Assembly (NCBI GenBank): GCA_949299455.1
Contig: CASGAN010000014.1
Coordinates: 1 to 41,207, forward strand
Source: an uncultured Oscillospiraceae bacterium
GTDB taxonomy: Bacteria > Bacillota > Clostridia > Oscillospirales > Ruminococcaceae
Direction of reading: 5' to 3'
DNA: 41,207 bases
This document shows positions 16,946 through 26,756 of the stretch, piece after piece (the stretch's first letter is position 1; every line of letters starts with the position of its first letter). The notes beneath the pieces are model-generated. The model saw nothing but the letters and a program-made list of their open reading frames with translations. It searched no databases and was not told the DNA's origin. A program made the translations under genes and the position numbers.

Positions 16946-17824
16946 ATGTTTAACAGCATGACCGGCTACGGCCGGGCACAGGAAACTGTGAACGGCAAAG
17001 ATATTTTGGTAGAAATGAAAGCGGTCAATCACCGTTATTTTGAGTGCAATGCACGGCTTCCGCGTGCATACGGTTATTTAGAGGAAAAGCTCAAAGCGCT
17101 TTTAAACACAAAAATTGCCCGCGGTAAAGTGGAAGTCGGCGTGACAATTTTTTCGGCAGACAGCGCAGATACACAGGTTTCCGTGAATGAACCGCTGGCA
17201 CGCAGTTATATTGAGGCGCTTCGCTCGCTCGGCGAACCGCTCGGCCTTTCCGACACACTCTCGCTTTCGACCTTAACGCGCTTTTCGGATATTTTCCAGG
17301 TGACAAAGGTGCCGGAGGATGAGGATGCTGTCTGGAAAAGTGTCAAACAGGTCGCCGAAGAAGCACTCGAACGCTTTCTTTCGATGCGCAAAGCAGAGGG
17401 TGCAAGACTGTACGACGATATCCGCGGCAGATTAAACACGATTGAAGCACATCTTTTGAAGGTGGAGGAATATGCACCGCAGGCGGTTGCAGATTATAAA
17501 GCGCGGCTGACTGCAAAAATTGAAGAAGTGCTCGAAAATCGATCGGTCGACGAAGCACGTGTGCTCACCGAAGTGGCACTGTTTGCTGACAAAATCGCCG
17601 TTGACGAGGAAACGGTTCGTCTGCGCAGTCATTTAAAACAGTTTGCATCTATGATGGACAGCGATCAGCCAACCGGCAGAAAAATTGACTTCCTTGTCCA
17701 GGAAATGAACCGCGAAGTGAATACCATCGGTTCTAAATGTCAGGATCTGCGCGTGACCAATCTGGTCGTCGAGATGAAAGCGGAGATCGAAAAAATCCGC
17801 GAACAGATTCAGAATGTGGAATAA
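16946..17824 (+). CDS. yicC: YicC/YloC family endoribonuclease
   Basis: The 292-residue protein begins with the invariant MFNSMTGYGRA of the family, has the conserved VNHRYFE segment near residue 30, and ends with the DUF1732 helix REVNTIGSKCQD...IEKIREQIQNVE. Homologues in E. coli and B. subtilis have been reported as endoribonucleases. AGGAGG (16928-16933) is 12 nt upstream of this ATG. A TTG three codons earlier would be only 3 nt from it, so the start is slightly uncertain. It leads the conserved yloC-remA-gmk-rpoZ block. Confidence 0.92.
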   Translation: MFNSMTGYGRAQETVNGKDILVEMKAVNHRYFECNARLPRAYGYLEEKLKALLNTKIARGKVEVGVTIFSADSADTQVSVNEPLARSYIEALRSLGEPLGLSDTLSLSTLTRFSDIFQVTKVPEDEDAVWKSVKQVAEEALERFLSMRKAEGARLYDDIRGRLNTIEAHLLKVEEYAPQAVADYKARLTAKIEEVLENRSVDEARVLTEVALFADKIAVDEETVRLRSHLKQFASMMDSDQPTGRKIDFLVQEMNREVNTIGSKCQDLRVTNLVVEMKAEIEKIREQIQNVE

Positions 17825-17842
17825 TCGGAAAGGGACATCGTG

Positions 17843-18115
17843 ATGAAACTGATCAACATTGGATTCGGCAACATGGTTTCCGCTTCAAAGCTGGTTGCGA
17901 TCGTCAGTCCGGAATCTGCGCCGATTAAGCGGATTATTCAGGATGCGCGCGACAAAGGCGTTTTGATCGATGCAACCTATGGCCGCCGGACACGTGCGGT
18001 CATTGTGATGGATTCCGATCATGTCATTTTGTCGGCAATCCAGCCGGAAACGGTTGCAAACCGCGTGATTGAGCGTGAGGACGACGAAGAGGAGGACGAA
18101 GAGAGTGAAAGCTAA
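17843..18115 (+). CDS. remA: Extracellular matrix regulator RemA (DUF370)
   Basis: The sequence [20 protein letters not shown] followed by [19 protein letters not shown] and [20 protein letters not shown] is nearly invariant among RemA proteins. In Bacillus, RemA forms ring-shaped DNA-binding oligomers and activates biofilm matrix and osmoprotectant genes. The 90 residues end in an added acidic tail ([14 protein letters not shown]) absent from the core fold; part of that tail is encoded by the gmk ribosome binding site. The ATG at 17843 is preferred over an adjacent GTG one codon upstream, with AAAGGG about 8 nt before. It overlaps gmk by 11 nt. Confidence 0.95.
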   Translation: MKLINIGFGNMVSASKLVAIVSPESAPIKRIIQDARDKGVLIDATYGRRTRAVIVMDSDHVILSAIQPETVANRVIEREDDEEEDEESES

Positions 18116-18719
18116 CAAAGGACAGCTGTTTATCATCTGCGGCCCATCGGGATGCGGAAAGGGAACGGTCATCAAAGAGCTTTTGACGCGGGAACCGGAT
18201 ATTTTCCTTTCCGTTTCGGCAACGACACGCCAGCCGCGGGAAGGCGAAGTGGACGGCGTTCACTATCATTTTTTGAAAACGGAGCAGTTTGAATCGCTGA
18301 TTGGCGAGGAGGGCTTTTTGGAGCATGCGTGCTTCTGCGGCAACTATTACGGCACACCGCGTAAACCGGTCGATGACCACATGGAAAACGGTCATCCGGT
18401 CATTCTGGAGATCGAAGTGGACGGCGCCGAGCAGGTGCGCAAACTCCGTTCGGATGCAGTGACCATCTACATTCTGCCGCCGAGCCTTTCGGAACTGCGT
18501 GCCCGGCTCACCGGCCGCGGCACAGAAGCACCGGAGGTCGTTGAAAAACGGCTTGCACGTGCTGTGGAGGAAATCCCGTTTGCATACACCTGTGACTATG
18601 TGGTGACAAATCATGTCGTCGAGGAAACCGCTGATGCACTGCGGTCGATTATTCGCTCGCAGTCATTTTTAAACAAACATATGACATCCACCGTAGACGC
18701 GCTTCTTTCTGAAAAATAA
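18105..18719 (+). CDS. gmk: Guanylate kinase
   Basis: It phosphorylates GMP to GDP with ATP. The 204-residue protein has the P-loop [11 protein letters not shown] (residues 12-22), the GMP-binding [21 protein letters not shown] stretch near 42-62 and the lid region [20 protein letters not shown]. The start is a GTG 9 nt downstream of AGGAGG (18090-18095), which lies inside the remA tail; translation is probably coupled. (p)ppGpp made by the Rel protein encoded at 32.3 kb inhibits Gmk in many Firmicutes. Confidence 0.96.
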   Translation: MKANKGQLFIICGPSGCGKGTVIKELLTREPDIFLSVSATTRQPREGEVDGVHYHFLKTEQFESLIGEEGFLEHACFCGNYYGTPRKPVDDHMENGHPVILEIEVDGAEQVRKLRSDAVTIYILPPSLSELRARLTGRGTEAPEVVEKRLARAVEEIPFAYTCDYVVTNHVVEETADALRSIIRSQSFLNKHMTSTVDALLSEK

Positions 18720-18763
18720 GCCGTCTGCGAATAAACAACATGATTTTTTAGGAGGATTTTATT

Positions 18764-18979
18764 ATGCATAGACCATCTGCTTCTGACATTTTACAGGGTA
18801 ACCAGAGCTATTATTCACTCGTCATCGGCGTGGCAAAACGCGCGCGTGCGATTGCAGAGGAAGCCGAGGAAAACGGCGAAATTTTGATTGAAAAACCGGT
18901 TCAGCTCGCAGTGGAGCAGTTTGCAAAAGGCGACTACAAACTGGTTGAGCGCGACGATATCGGTAAAACGCTCGAATAA
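18764..18979 (+). CDS. rpoZ: DNA-directed RNA polymerase omega subunit
   Basis: The 71-residue protein begins MHRPSASDILQGNQSYYSLV and continues GVAKRARAIAEEAEENG, the omega fold that clamps beta-prime. The C-terminus KPVQLAVEQFAKGDYKLVE is typical of clostridial RpoZ. GGAGG lies 8 nt before the ATG. It sits 20 nt before priA; coaBC, which separates them in Bacillus, is absent. Confidence 0.93.
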   Translation: MHRPSASDILQGNQSYYSLVIGVAKRARAIAEEAEENGEILIEKPVQLAVEQFAKGDYKLVERDDIGKTLE

Positions 18980-18999
18980 GAGCCGGGAGGTGCAGCGGA

Positions 19000-21444
19000 A
19001 TGCGAAGCGTTGCACACGTATATGTGGAAAAAGCCGTCTATGCGATCGACACGCCCTATTCCTATCAGATTCCGTCCTCGCTTTTGGGTGAGGTGGCGGT
19101 GGGATGTCGTGTGCTTGTGCCGTTTGGCGGCGGAAACAGAAAAGTACAGGGGTTTGTCGCTTCGATCACCGAAGAGCCGGACGATCCGCCGCTTAAGCCC
19201 ATTGCGGCACTGATTGACAAAACACCGCTGTTTACAAGCGAGATGACCGAGATGGCATCGTTTTTGGTGCAGCATACGTTTTGCACATTTTATGAAGCGG
19301 TGCGCACGATTCTGCCGATTGGTACAAATGTGACGGTTGAACAAACCTTTCGCACAGCCAAACGGCTGACGGATGAGGAAATCACGGAATATCCGGCAAA
19401 ACAGCAGCAGATTCTCAATTTTCTTTCCACATCAAAATCAGAAAAAGAATTGCGTGCATTGCTAAAAAGCAAGCAGTCCGCAAATAAAAACGCAGCCGTG
19501 CGCGCACTGCTTGATGCAGGTGTGATCGTCTGTGAAGAAAATGCCTGTCGAAAGGTTGCAGTGCCGACAGAGCGGCGTGTGGCGGTATGTGAGACGTTCG
19601 ATGCAGACACAGTGCCGCTTTCGAAAAAACAGGCGGAGCTTTACCGGATGCTGTGCACTGTCAAAGAAGCCGCACCGAAAGAGGTATGCTATCTGTGTGG
19701 TGTGACCGAGGCAGTGTTAAAAGCACTCGTGCAAAAGGGCGGCGCGTATTATTTTGAAAAGGAATGTGCGCAGTCGTTTTCGCCGGCACAAAATAAACTG
19801 TCGGTGCGGCGTGAGATTGTGCTCAGTGAAGAACAGCAAAACGCCGCCGATGGGATTTTTGCACTTGTCTGCGAGCCAAAGCCGAACGCCGCACTTTTGC
19901 AGGGTGTGACCGGCAGCGGCAAAACGCAGGTGTATCTAAAACTCATCGAGCAAACACTCGCCATGGGCAAAAATGCGATGATGCTTGTGCCCGAGATTTC
20001 GCTCACACCGCAGATGGTGGGACAGTTTACTGCGCAGTTTGGCGAGATCGTGGCAGTCATTCACTCGGGACTGACACCGTCCCAGCGGCTTTACGAATTT
20101 GAACGGATTCGGCAAGGTGCTGTGCGGATCGTGGTTGGTACACGGAGCGCCGTGTTTTCTCCGCTTGCCGATATCGGCCTCATCATCATGGATGAGGAGG
20201 GTGAGGGTTCGTACAAATCGGACGCTTCGCCTCGGTATCATGCAAGAGATATTGCAAAATGGCGGTGCGGAAAACATCATGCAACGCTTCTGCTCGGTTC
20301 AGCAACGCCGTCGATTGATTCCCGGTATCAGGCCGAGCGTGGGAGATATGCATATTTCGTACTCAAAAACCGGTATGCAAATGCCGTACTCCCCGAGGTG
20401 TTTTTGATCGATATGCGCACAGAGCCGCCGGAAGCGGCGCTGTCGTTTTTAAGCGGTACGCTGATCGGCGAGCTTTCGAAAAATAAGCAGGCGGGCGAGC
20501 AGTCGATACTGCTGCTCAATCGCCGCGGCTATCAGGCATATGCGACGTGTATGGCGTGTGGCAGAGTGCTCACCTGTCCGTCCTGTGATGTGGCGCTGAC
20601 GTATCACAGGGCGAATGAACGGCTCATGTGTCACTACTGCGGCCACAGCGAACCGGTCACAGCACGGTGTCCTTCCTGCGGCGGGATTTTAAAACGTACC
20701 GGCGCGGGCACCCAGCGGATTGAGGAGGAGCTAAATCGATTGATTCCGGGCATCCGCGTGCTCCGTATGGACACGGATACGACATATTCACGCCACGCGT
20801 ATGAACAGCGGTTTGATGCATTCCGGCGCGGAGAATACGACGTGATGATCGGCACGCAGATGATTGCAAAGGGACTCGATTTTAAAAATGTGACGCTTGC
20901 CGCCGTGCTAAACGGGGACAGCGGCTTGGGTTCGGGCGATTTTCGCAGTACGGAGCGTGCGTTTTCGCTGATTACGCAGGTTGTCGGACGAAGCGGTCGG
21001 AGCGAGAAGGCAGGGCGTGCGTATATTCAGACATATGCGCCGGATAATTCGGTGATTCAATATGCGGCGGCACAGGATTACGATGCATTTTACCGCGAGG
21101 AAATTGCACTGCGCAAAACGCTCATGTATCCGCCGTTTTGTGACCTTGTGACGATCGGGCTTGCAGCGGCGGAAGAACAGACAGTCAAACACGCCGCCGC
21201 GACAGCACTTTCTGTGCTCGAACAAGAAGCCATGCAGGCACAAGGGGTTGCGCTCAAGGTACTGGGCGTTTCTCCGGCGGCAGTGGCGCGTGTGAGCGGA
21301 AAATACCGCTACCGAATTGTGATGAAGTGCCGCAACAACGCGCCGTTTCGCGCAATGCTGAAAAACGTGTTAAAGCGGTGCGGACGGGAGCGGATTTTTT
21401 CAGGTGTGACGATTTTTGCCGATGTAAACGGCGAAGTGTTATAG
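19000..21444 (+). CDS. priA: Primosomal replication-restart helicase PriA
   Basis: PriA reloads the replisome at stalled forks. The 814 residues show the N-terminal DNA-binding domain starting with [13 protein letters not shown], Walker [14 protein letters not shown] (302-314) and helicase motifs through [12 protein letters not shown]. The eight-Cys zinc insertion is complete (CMAC, CPSC, CHYC, CPSC), followed by [13 protein letters not shown] and QVVGRSGR. Motif II reads D398-E-E-G401 where E. coli PriA has DEEH, so the His is lost, and SYKS replaces SYKQ. Length and all other motifs are normal, so it is probably active. GGGAGG lies 9 nt before the ATG. Confidence 0.96.
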   Translation: MRSVAHVYVEKAVYAIDTPYSYQIPSSLLGEVAVGCRVLVPFGGGNRKVQGFVASITEEPDDPPLKPIAALIDKTPLFTSEMTEMASFLVQHTFCTFYEAVRTILPIGTNVTVEQTFRTAKRLTDEEITEYPAKQQQILNFLSTSKSEKELRALLKSKQSANKNAAVRALLDAGVIVCEENACRKVAVPTERRVAVCETFDADTVPLSKKQAELYRMLCTVKEAAPKEVCYLCGVTEAVLKALVQKGGAYYFEKECAQSFSPAQNKLSVRREIVLSEEQQNAADGIFALVCEPKPNAALLQGVTGSGKTQVYLKLIEQTLAMGKNAMMLVPEISLTPQMVGQFTAQFGEIVAVIHSGLTPSQRLYEFERIRQGAVRIVVGTRSAVFSPLADIGLIIMDEEGEGSYKSDASPRYHARDIAKWRCGKHHATLLLGSATPSIDSRYQAERGRYAYFVLKNRYANAVLPEVFLIDMRTEPPEAALSFLSGTLIGELSKNKQAGEQSILLLNRRGYQAYATCMACGRVLTCPSCDVALTYHRANERLMCHYCGHSEPVTARCPSCGGILKRTGAGTQRIEEELNRLIPGIRVLRMDTDTTYSRHAYEQRFDAFRRGEYDVMIGTQMIAKGLDFKNVTLAAVLNGDSGLGSGDFRSTERAFSLITQVVGRSGRSEKAGRAYIQTYAPDNSVIQYAAAQDYDAFYREEIALRKTLMYPPFCDLVTIGLAAAEEQTVKHAAATALSVLEQEAMQAQGVALKVLGVSPAAVARVSGKYRYRIVMKCRNNAPFRAMLKNVLKRCGRERIFSGVTIFADVNGEVL

Positions 21445-21478
21445 ACAAAGACGGATGAAAAAGGAGGAAGTAAACCCA

Positions 21479-21976
21479 ATGGCAAAACGAAATATTGTAG
21501 TGTTTGAAAAAGACGAAGATCAGATTTTGCGCAAACGGTCGCGTGAAGTGACGGTGTTTGACAAAAAACTGCACGATCTTCTCGATGATATGAGAGAAAC
21601 AATGTACGCAAACGACGGCGTCGGTCTTGCGGCAGTTCAGGTTGGTATTTTAAAACGTGTTGTTGTCATCGACTGCGGCGATCGTCTGTATGAACTCGTA
21701 AATCCGGAGATCGTCGAAACGGATGGTGAACAGACCGGCACGGAAGGATGCTTGTCGTTTCCTGAGGAATACGGCGAGGTGACACGTCCGAATCATGTCA
21801 AAGTGCGTGCATTCGACCGCGACGGCAACGAATATGAAGCGGAGGGCACGGAACTGCTCGCGCGTGCGTTCTGTCATGAAATTGATCACTTAAACGGCGT
21901 GCTGTTCCCTGATCATGCGACCGAGATGTATGAAACGGAAGAGTCGTTTAAAAATAAGAGAAAGAGAAGAAGATAA
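21479..21976 (+). CDS. def: Peptide deformylase
   Basis: It removes the formyl group from nascent proteins. The 165 residues have all three active-site motifs: [11 protein letters not shown] (46-56, a slight variant of GxGLAAxQ), EGCLS with metal ligand C91, and HEIDH (133-137). The start was placed at the ATG at 21479 because AAGGAGG (21461-21467) lies 11 nt upstream; a longer frame from 21455 would contain that site. The stop codon directly abuts the fmt start. Confidence 0.96.
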   Translation: MAKRNIVVFEKDEDQILRKRSREVTVFDKKLHDLLDDMRETMYANDGVGLAAVQVGILKRVVVIDCGDRLYELVNPEIVETDGEQTGTEGCLSFPEEYGEVTRPNHVKVRAFDRDGNEYEAEGTELLARAFCHEIDHLNGVLFPDHATEMYETEESFKNKRKRRR

Positions 21977-22903
21977 ATGAGAATTGTATTCATGGGTACG
22001 CCCGATTTTGCGGTTCCTTGCCTTGATGCACTGGTGCAGGCCGGTCATGAGGTGGTCGGCGTATTTACACAGCCGGACAAACCGAAAAACCGCGGTCATC
22101 AGATGACGCCGCCGCCGGTCAAGGTGTGCGCGCAGTCGCATGACATTCCCGTATTTCAGCCGGTATCTCTAAAAACCGGAGAAGCTGCATCGCTTCTGCG
22201 TGCGCTTTCACCGGAGCTGATTGTCGTGGTGGCATACGGAAAGATTCTGCCGAAAGAGATTCTCTCAATCCCGCCGCGCGGATGTGTAAACGTCCATGCG
22301 TCGCTTCTGCCGAAATACCGCGGTGCAGGTCCGATTCAGTGGAGTGTGTTAAACGGCGAAACCGAAACGGGTGTCACGACGATGTATATGGCAGAGGGAC
22401 TCGACACCGGCGATATGATTTTGCAGATGAAAACGCCGATCGGTGAAAACGAAACGGCGGACGAAGTGCACGATAAGCTCTCTGAACTGGGAGCATCCCT
22501 GCTCATCGAAACAATCTACCAGATGGAAGAGGGCAAAGCGGCGCGTGTGCCGCAGAATGACGCGGAATCTTCCTATGCACCGATGCTCACAAAAGAGCTG
22601 TGTGCGATTGATTTTCAGAAACCGGCACAGCTTGTGCACAACCAGATCCGCGGACTTTCTTCGTGGCCGTGCGCTGTGACGAAATTTGAGGGAAAACGGT
22701 TAAAGGTTTATAAAAGTGCGCTCATTCGCACAGAATATAAGGAAGCGCCGGGCACGCTCGTCGATGAAAACCGGTTTGTCGTCGTGTGCGGCGATCATCA
22801 GGGAATTATGTTCTGCGAAGTGCAGGCAGAGGGGGCAAAACGAATGAACGGCGCCGACTTTTTGCGCGGCAGACGTGCAAAAAGCGGGATTCTGCTGGGG
22901 TAA
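21977..22903 (+). CDS. fmt: Methionyl-tRNA formyltransferase
   Basis: It formylates initiator Met-tRNA using 10-formyl-THF. The 308 residues begin MRIVFMGTPDFAVPCLDAL, have the catalytic HASLLPKYRGAGPIQW segment, the VTTMYMAEGLDTGDM stretch with the active-site Asp, and the C-terminal OB-like tRNA-binding domain. The ATG follows the def TAA with no gap, so translation is coupled. def and fmt act at opposite ends of the formyl cycle. Confidence 0.97.
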   Translation: MRIVFMGTPDFAVPCLDALVQAGHEVVGVFTQPDKPKNRGHQMTPPPVKVCAQSHDIPVFQPVSLKTGEAASLLRALSPELIVVVAYGKILPKEILSIPPRGCVNVHASLLPKYRGAGPIQWSVLNGETETGVTTMYMAEGLDTGDMILQMKTPIGENETADEVHDKLSELGASLLIETIYQMEEGKAARVPQNDAESSYAPMLTKELCAIDFQKPAQLVHNQIRGLSSWPCAVTKFEGKRLKVYKSALIRTEYKEAPGTLVDENRFVVVCGDHQGIMFCEVQAEGAKRMNGADFLRGRRAKSGILLG

Positions 22904-22928
22904 ATACTCTTTTTTGGAGGAATGAACA

Positions 22929-23621
22929 ATGCCTTATTTTTATATTGATTCGTATTACTGGATTTTGGTTGTTCCGGCGATGCTGATTGCGCTGTTTGCG
23001 CAGTTTAAAGTGCAGTCGACGTTTAAAAAGTATAACCAGGTGCACACGATGCAGGGCGTGACGGCGGCAGAGGCTGCCCGCCGCATTTTGGACAGCAACG
23101 GCCTTTCCCATATCCGCATTGAGCGGGTGGCTGGAAACCTCACCGATCATTTCGATCCGCGGAACAATGTGATCCGTCTGTCTGATTCGGTGTACGGCTC
23201 TTCGTCGGTTGGTGCAATCGGCGTGGCGGCACATGAAGCAGGTCATGCGATTCAATATGATGTGGGCTATTTTCCCATAAAAATTCGGGCGGCGATGATC
23301 CCGGTTACGAATATCGGTTCGTCGCTTGCGATTCCGCTTGCGGTCATGGGACTGATCTTCGGCTATTTGTGGCTTGTGGATCTTGGCATTTTGCTGTTTT
23401 TGGCAGTGGTGCTGTTTCAGCTTATCACCCTGCCGGTGGAGTTTAATGCAAGCCGCCGGGCACTTCGCACACTCGAAACGGATCAGATGTTAAACCATAC
23501 AGAGCTTGCAGGTGCGCGGCGTGTGCTGTCGGCGGCTGCCATGACGTATGTGGCGGCGCTGGTGGTTGCGGTTGCAAACCTCTTGCGTCTGTTAGCACTT
23601 CGCGGGAGACGGAACGATTGA
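22929..23621 (+). CDS. YugP-type zinc-dependent membrane peptidase
   Basis: The 230-residue protein has an N-terminal TM (about 8-26), a cytoplasmic or luminal segment with zinc site H102-E-x-x-H106 (AAHEAGHAIQYD), then two hydrophobic segments near 125-170 and a C-terminal TM. This is the Zn_peptidase_2/YugP family; the substrate is unknown. A GGAGG lies 8 nt before the ATG. It is inserted between fmt and rsmB, a position not occupied in B. subtilis. The stop overlaps the rsmB start by 1 nt (TGATG). Confidence 0.88.
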   Translation: MPYFYIDSYYWILVVPAMLIALFAQFKVQSTFKKYNQVHTMQGVTAAEAARRILDSNGLSHIRIERVAGNLTDHFDPRNNVIRLSDSVYGSSSVGAIGVAAHEAGHAIQYDVGYFPIKIRAAMIPVTNIGSSLAIPLAVMGLIFGYLWLVDLGILLFLAVVLFQLITLPVEFNASRRALRTLETDQMLNHTELAGARRVLSAAAMTYVAALVVAVANLLRLLALRGRRND

Positions 23622-24949
23622 TGAAAACAGCAAGACAACTGGCAGTTGACGTATTGTTAAAAGTAGAAAAGGATGCCGCTTATTCGGTGATCGCACTCGA
23701 TCAGGCGGTCAAGGCAGCAAAGCTCTCGGGTGCGGATGCATCGTTTGCGGCGGCACTTGTATATGGCGTGCTCGAACGGCAGATCACACTCGATGCGGTG
23801 ATCGGTCAGTATGTGAAAAAAGGTGTGCGTGCGCTTGACCGCGAGATTTTGATTCTCTTGCGCATGGGCGTGTATCAGCTTTGCTTTATGGATGGTGTGC
23901 CTGCGCGTGCGGCCATCAACGAAACCGTGTCGCTTGTGCCGTATGTCAAAAAGACGAGTGCGCGCGGGATGGTGAATGCGATTCTTAGAAATGTCCAGCG
24001 TGCAGGCGCAGACGTTTTGTCGTTTGCGAAAAGCTATGCGCCGATTGAGCGGTTCTCGGTGGAAACGTCGTGTCCTGTGTGGCTGTTAAAGCAGTGGGAA
24101 ACACAGTACAGCAGAGCGGATGCCGAGGCGATGGCAAAAGCGGCACTTGAACGTCCGCCGCTCTATGCGCGGGTGAACCCTTTGAAAACCGATGTGGATA
24201 CACTGTGCGAAGTGCTTGCCCGTCAAGGTGTGACAGCGCAAAAACACGAATGGATAGAAAACTGCGTTGTGCTTTCGGATACGGGAAGCCTTTTGCGATT
24301 GGATGCATTCCGGGATGGATGGTTTCATATTCAGGACGCCGCTTCCCAGCTCTGCGCACAGGCACTCGGTGCACAGCCGGGCGATACGGTGTTCGATGTG
24401 TGTGCTGCACCGGGATCGAAAAGCTTTACGATTGCACAGCAGATGAACAATCAGGGTGCAGTCCATGCGTTTGATCTGTACGGGCACAAATGCCGGTTGA
24501 TTGAAGAGGGTGCACAACGATTGGGACTCTCGATTGTAGATGCCTCGGTGCGGGATGCGCGGACGGGCGACGACTTGCCGATGGCAGACCGGATTCTTTG
24601 CGATGTGCCGTGTTCAGGACTTGGAATTCTTCGAAGAAAACCGGAAATTCGGTTTAAAGATCCCGCTTCGTTTGCCGATCTGCCGAAGCTTCAGTATGAG
24701 ATTCTTTCTCATTCGGCAAAGAGCTTAAAACCGGGCGGTGTGCTTGTTTATTCAACATGTACGACGAACAAGGCTGAAAACGAAGACGTGGTTTTGCGGT
24801 TCCTTTCCGAAAATAATTGGGCTGCCCCGTTGAATTTATCAGAAAAATTCGGTAAAATAGATTTTATACAGGATTTTATGGCAGTATTGCTGCCCCATCA
24901 GACAAATACGGATGGATTTTTCTTTGCGGCAATGACACGCAGGGAATAA
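23621..24949 (+). CDS. rsmB: 16S rRNA (cytosine(967)-C5)-methyltransferase RsmB
   Basis: It methylates C967 of 16S rRNA. The 442 residues comprise a NusB-like N-terminal domain (about 1-130, TARQLAVDVLLKVEKD) and a SAM-dependent m5C domain with motif I CAAPGSKSFTIA, the helper/catalytic Cys pair C331 (CDVPCSGLG) and C380 (YSTCTTNKAENE). The ATG is chosen over the in-frame TTG just before it. The gene is B. subtilis yloM in the syntenic block. Confidence 0.95.
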   Translation: MKTARQLAVDVLLKVEKDAAYSVIALDQAVKAAKLSGADASFAAALVYGVLERQITLDAVIGQYVKKGVRALDREILILLRMGVYQLCFMDGVPARAAINETVSLVPYVKKTSARGMVNAILRNVQRAGADVLSFAKSYAPIERFSVETSCPVWLLKQWETQYSRADAEAMAKAALERPPLYARVNPLKTDVDTLCEVLARQGVTAQKHEWIENCVVLSDTGSLLRLDAFRDGWFHIQDAASQLCAQALGAQPGDTVFDVCAAPGSKSFTIAQQMNNQGAVHAFDLYGHKCRLIEEGAQRLGLSIVDASVRDARTGDDLPMADRILCDVPCSGLGILRRKPEIRFKDPASFADLPKLQYEILSHSAKSLKPGGVLVYSTCTTNKAENEDVVLRFLSENNWAAPLNLSEKFGKIDFIQDFMAVLLPHQTNTDGFFFAAMTRRE

Positions 24950-24964
24950 TGCGGGGAGGAAGCT

Positions 24965-25999
24965 ATGACAGCGCAGAAAACGGATATCAAATCGCTTTCG
25001 TTTGACGAACTGGGTACATTTTTGAGCGGACTTTCTCTTCCGCGGTTTCGCACGGCGCAGGTGTTTGACTGGTTGCATAATAAGCAGGTCACGTCGTTTG
25101 GCGAGATGACAAACCTTTCAAAGGCACTGATTGCACAGCTTGAGGAATGCGCGTTCATCACGTCGCATACGATTGAAAAAAAGCTTGTATCAAAGATTGA
25201 CGGTACGGTCAAATATCTTTTCTCTTTGCCGGATGGTTCGCTGTGCGAATCGGTTGTGATGACCTATGAGCACGGCAAGAGCATCTGCATTTCCACGCAG
25301 ATCGGCTGCCGTATGGGATGTTCATTCTGTGCATCGACAAAAGCCGGGTTTGTGCGGCATATGACGCCGTCGGAGATCATCGAGCAGCTGTATGCGGCAC
25401 AGCGGGACTTGGGCGAGCGGATTGGTCACATCGTGCTCATGGGCATTGGCGAGCCGCTTGACAACTATGATAACGTATTGAAATTTTTACGGCTTGTAAG
25501 CGATGAGCGCGGTGCGAATCTGAGTCTTCGTCATGTGTCGCTCTCCACCTGCGGACTGGTCGACCGCATTGACCGGCTGGCAGAAGAACAGCTTGGACTG
25601 ACCCTCTCCGTTTCGCTCCATGCACCCAATGATACCATCCGCAATCAGACGATGCCGGTCAGTTTAAAATGGCCGATTGATGAGTTGATTGCCGCGTGCA
25701 GACGATATGCCGAGAAGACGTCGCGGCGGATTTCGTTTGAATATGCACTGATTGCAGGGTTAAACGACAGCGATGTATGCGCGGACGAACTGGCGTCAAG
25801 ATTAAAAGGCATGCTTTGTCATGTAAATCTCATTCCGGTCAATGAAATCAAAGAAACATCATATAAAAAATCGCAGAAAGAACGGATCTATGCGTTTCAG
25901 CAGCGCTTGATCCGCCGCGGAATCAACGCCACGGTGCGCCGGACGCTCGGTGCGGATATTAGTGCCGCGTGCGGTCAGCTTCGGCGGGAACAGCTTTGA
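24965..25999 (+). CDS. rlmN: 23S rRNA/tRNA dual-specificity adenine C2-methyltransferase RlmN
   Basis: The radical-SAM enzyme methylates A2503 of 23S rRNA and A37 of some tRNAs through a methyl-Cys intermediate. The 344 residues have the cluster motif C115-x3-C119-x2-C122 (CRMGCSFCASTKAG), the GMGEPLDNYDNV-like stretch reading GIGEPLDNYDNV, and the C-terminal resolving Cys C336 in GADISAACGQLR. RlmN differs from Cfr in sequence around these sites. GGGGAGGA precedes the ATG. Confidence 0.96.
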   Translation: MTAQKTDIKSLSFDELGTFLSGLSLPRFRTAQVFDWLHNKQVTSFGEMTNLSKALIAQLEECAFITSHTIEKKLVSKIDGTVKYLFSLPDGSLCESVVMTYEHGKSICISTQIGCRMGCSFCASTKAGFVRHMTPSEIIEQLYAAQRDLGERIGHIVLMGIGEPLDNYDNVLKFLRLVSDERGANLSLRHVSLSTCGLVDRIDRLAEEQLGLTLSVSLHAPNDTIRNQTMPVSLKWPIDELIAACRRYAEKTSRRISFEYALIAGLNDSDVCADELASRLKGMLCHVNLIPVNEIKETSYKKSQKERIYAFQQRLIRRGINATVRRTLGADISAACGQLRREQL

Positions 26000-26016
26000 A
26001 TAAGGAGGGATATGGT

Positions 26017-26739
26017 TTGCAGTTTTACGGAAAAACAGACATCGGATGCTGCCGCAGTATGAATCAGGACATCTTTTGTGTGCATCGGTTTGATGACCGT
26101 CAGGGATTTGCGGTCGTGTGCGACGGAATGGGCGGACAATCCGCCGGAAACATTGCGAGCGAAATGACATGCCGCATTGTCGCTGATACGCTGATTGCAG
26201 CGATTGCGCAAAATGATACATGTGAAGCAGAATCCCTGCTGACAGACGCTGTCAAAGAGGCAAACCGTGCGGTGTACACACGATCAGTGACCGAGGCGGG
26301 ACTGCGCGGAATGGGGACAACGATCGTTGCCGCTGTTGTGCGCGAGGGCACTGCCTATTGCGCGCATGTCGGAGACAGCCGGATTTATTTGTTCCGCGAC
26401 GGTATACTTTCACAGCTGACCCGGGATCACTCCTTGGTTTGGGAACTGATGGAAAAAGGCGAGATCACAGCGGAGGAAATGCGTACACATCCAAACCGCA
26501 ACATGATTACCCGTGCAGTCGGCGTATCGCTCCGATTGGATGTGGATACACTTTCGACAGCGCTTTTGCCAGGTGATAAACTCCTGCTTTGCAGCGACGG
26601 ACTCACCAGTATGGTGGAAGACAGCCGCATTGCATCGCTTTTGCGTGCATACGGCGGACAATATGCGTGTGATTGTTTGATTGAAGAAGCGAAAAAAGCC
26701 GGCGGAACCGATAACATCACGGCCGCTGTAATCGAATAA
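26017..26739 (+). CDS. prpC: PP2C-type Ser/Thr protein phosphatase (Stp/PrpC)
   Basis: The cytoplasmic Mn-dependent phosphatase opposes PrkC. With a TTG start at 26017 the 240 residues begin MQFYGKTDIG, as in PrpC. Metal ligands are D18 (SMNQD), D36 (CDGMGG), the DSRIYLF strand and the terminal GTDNITA. TTG 26017 is supported by AAGGAGGG (26002-26009) 7 nt upstream; an ATG at 26012 is out of frame and upstream in-frame codons overlap rlmN. It sits 17 nt before prkC. Confidence 0.93.
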   Translation: MQFYGKTDIGCCRSMNQDIFCVHRFDDRQGFAVVCDGMGGQSAGNIASEMTCRIVADTLIAAIAQNDTCEAESLLTDAVKEANRAVYTRSVTEAGLRGMGTTIVAAVVREGTAYCAHVGDSRIYLFRDGILSQLTRDHSLVWELMEKGEITAEEMRTHPNRNMITRAVGVSLRLDVDTLSTALLPGDKLLLCSDGLTSMVEDSRIASLLRAYGGQYACDCLIEEAKKAGGTDNITAAVIE

Positions 26740-26756
26740 AGGGAGGTTTTTGGCCA

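Noticed and set aside
26012-26014. ATG start for prpC
   Set aside because: It is out of frame; the TTG at 26017 gives the family-typical N-terminus at the right distance from AAGGAGGG.
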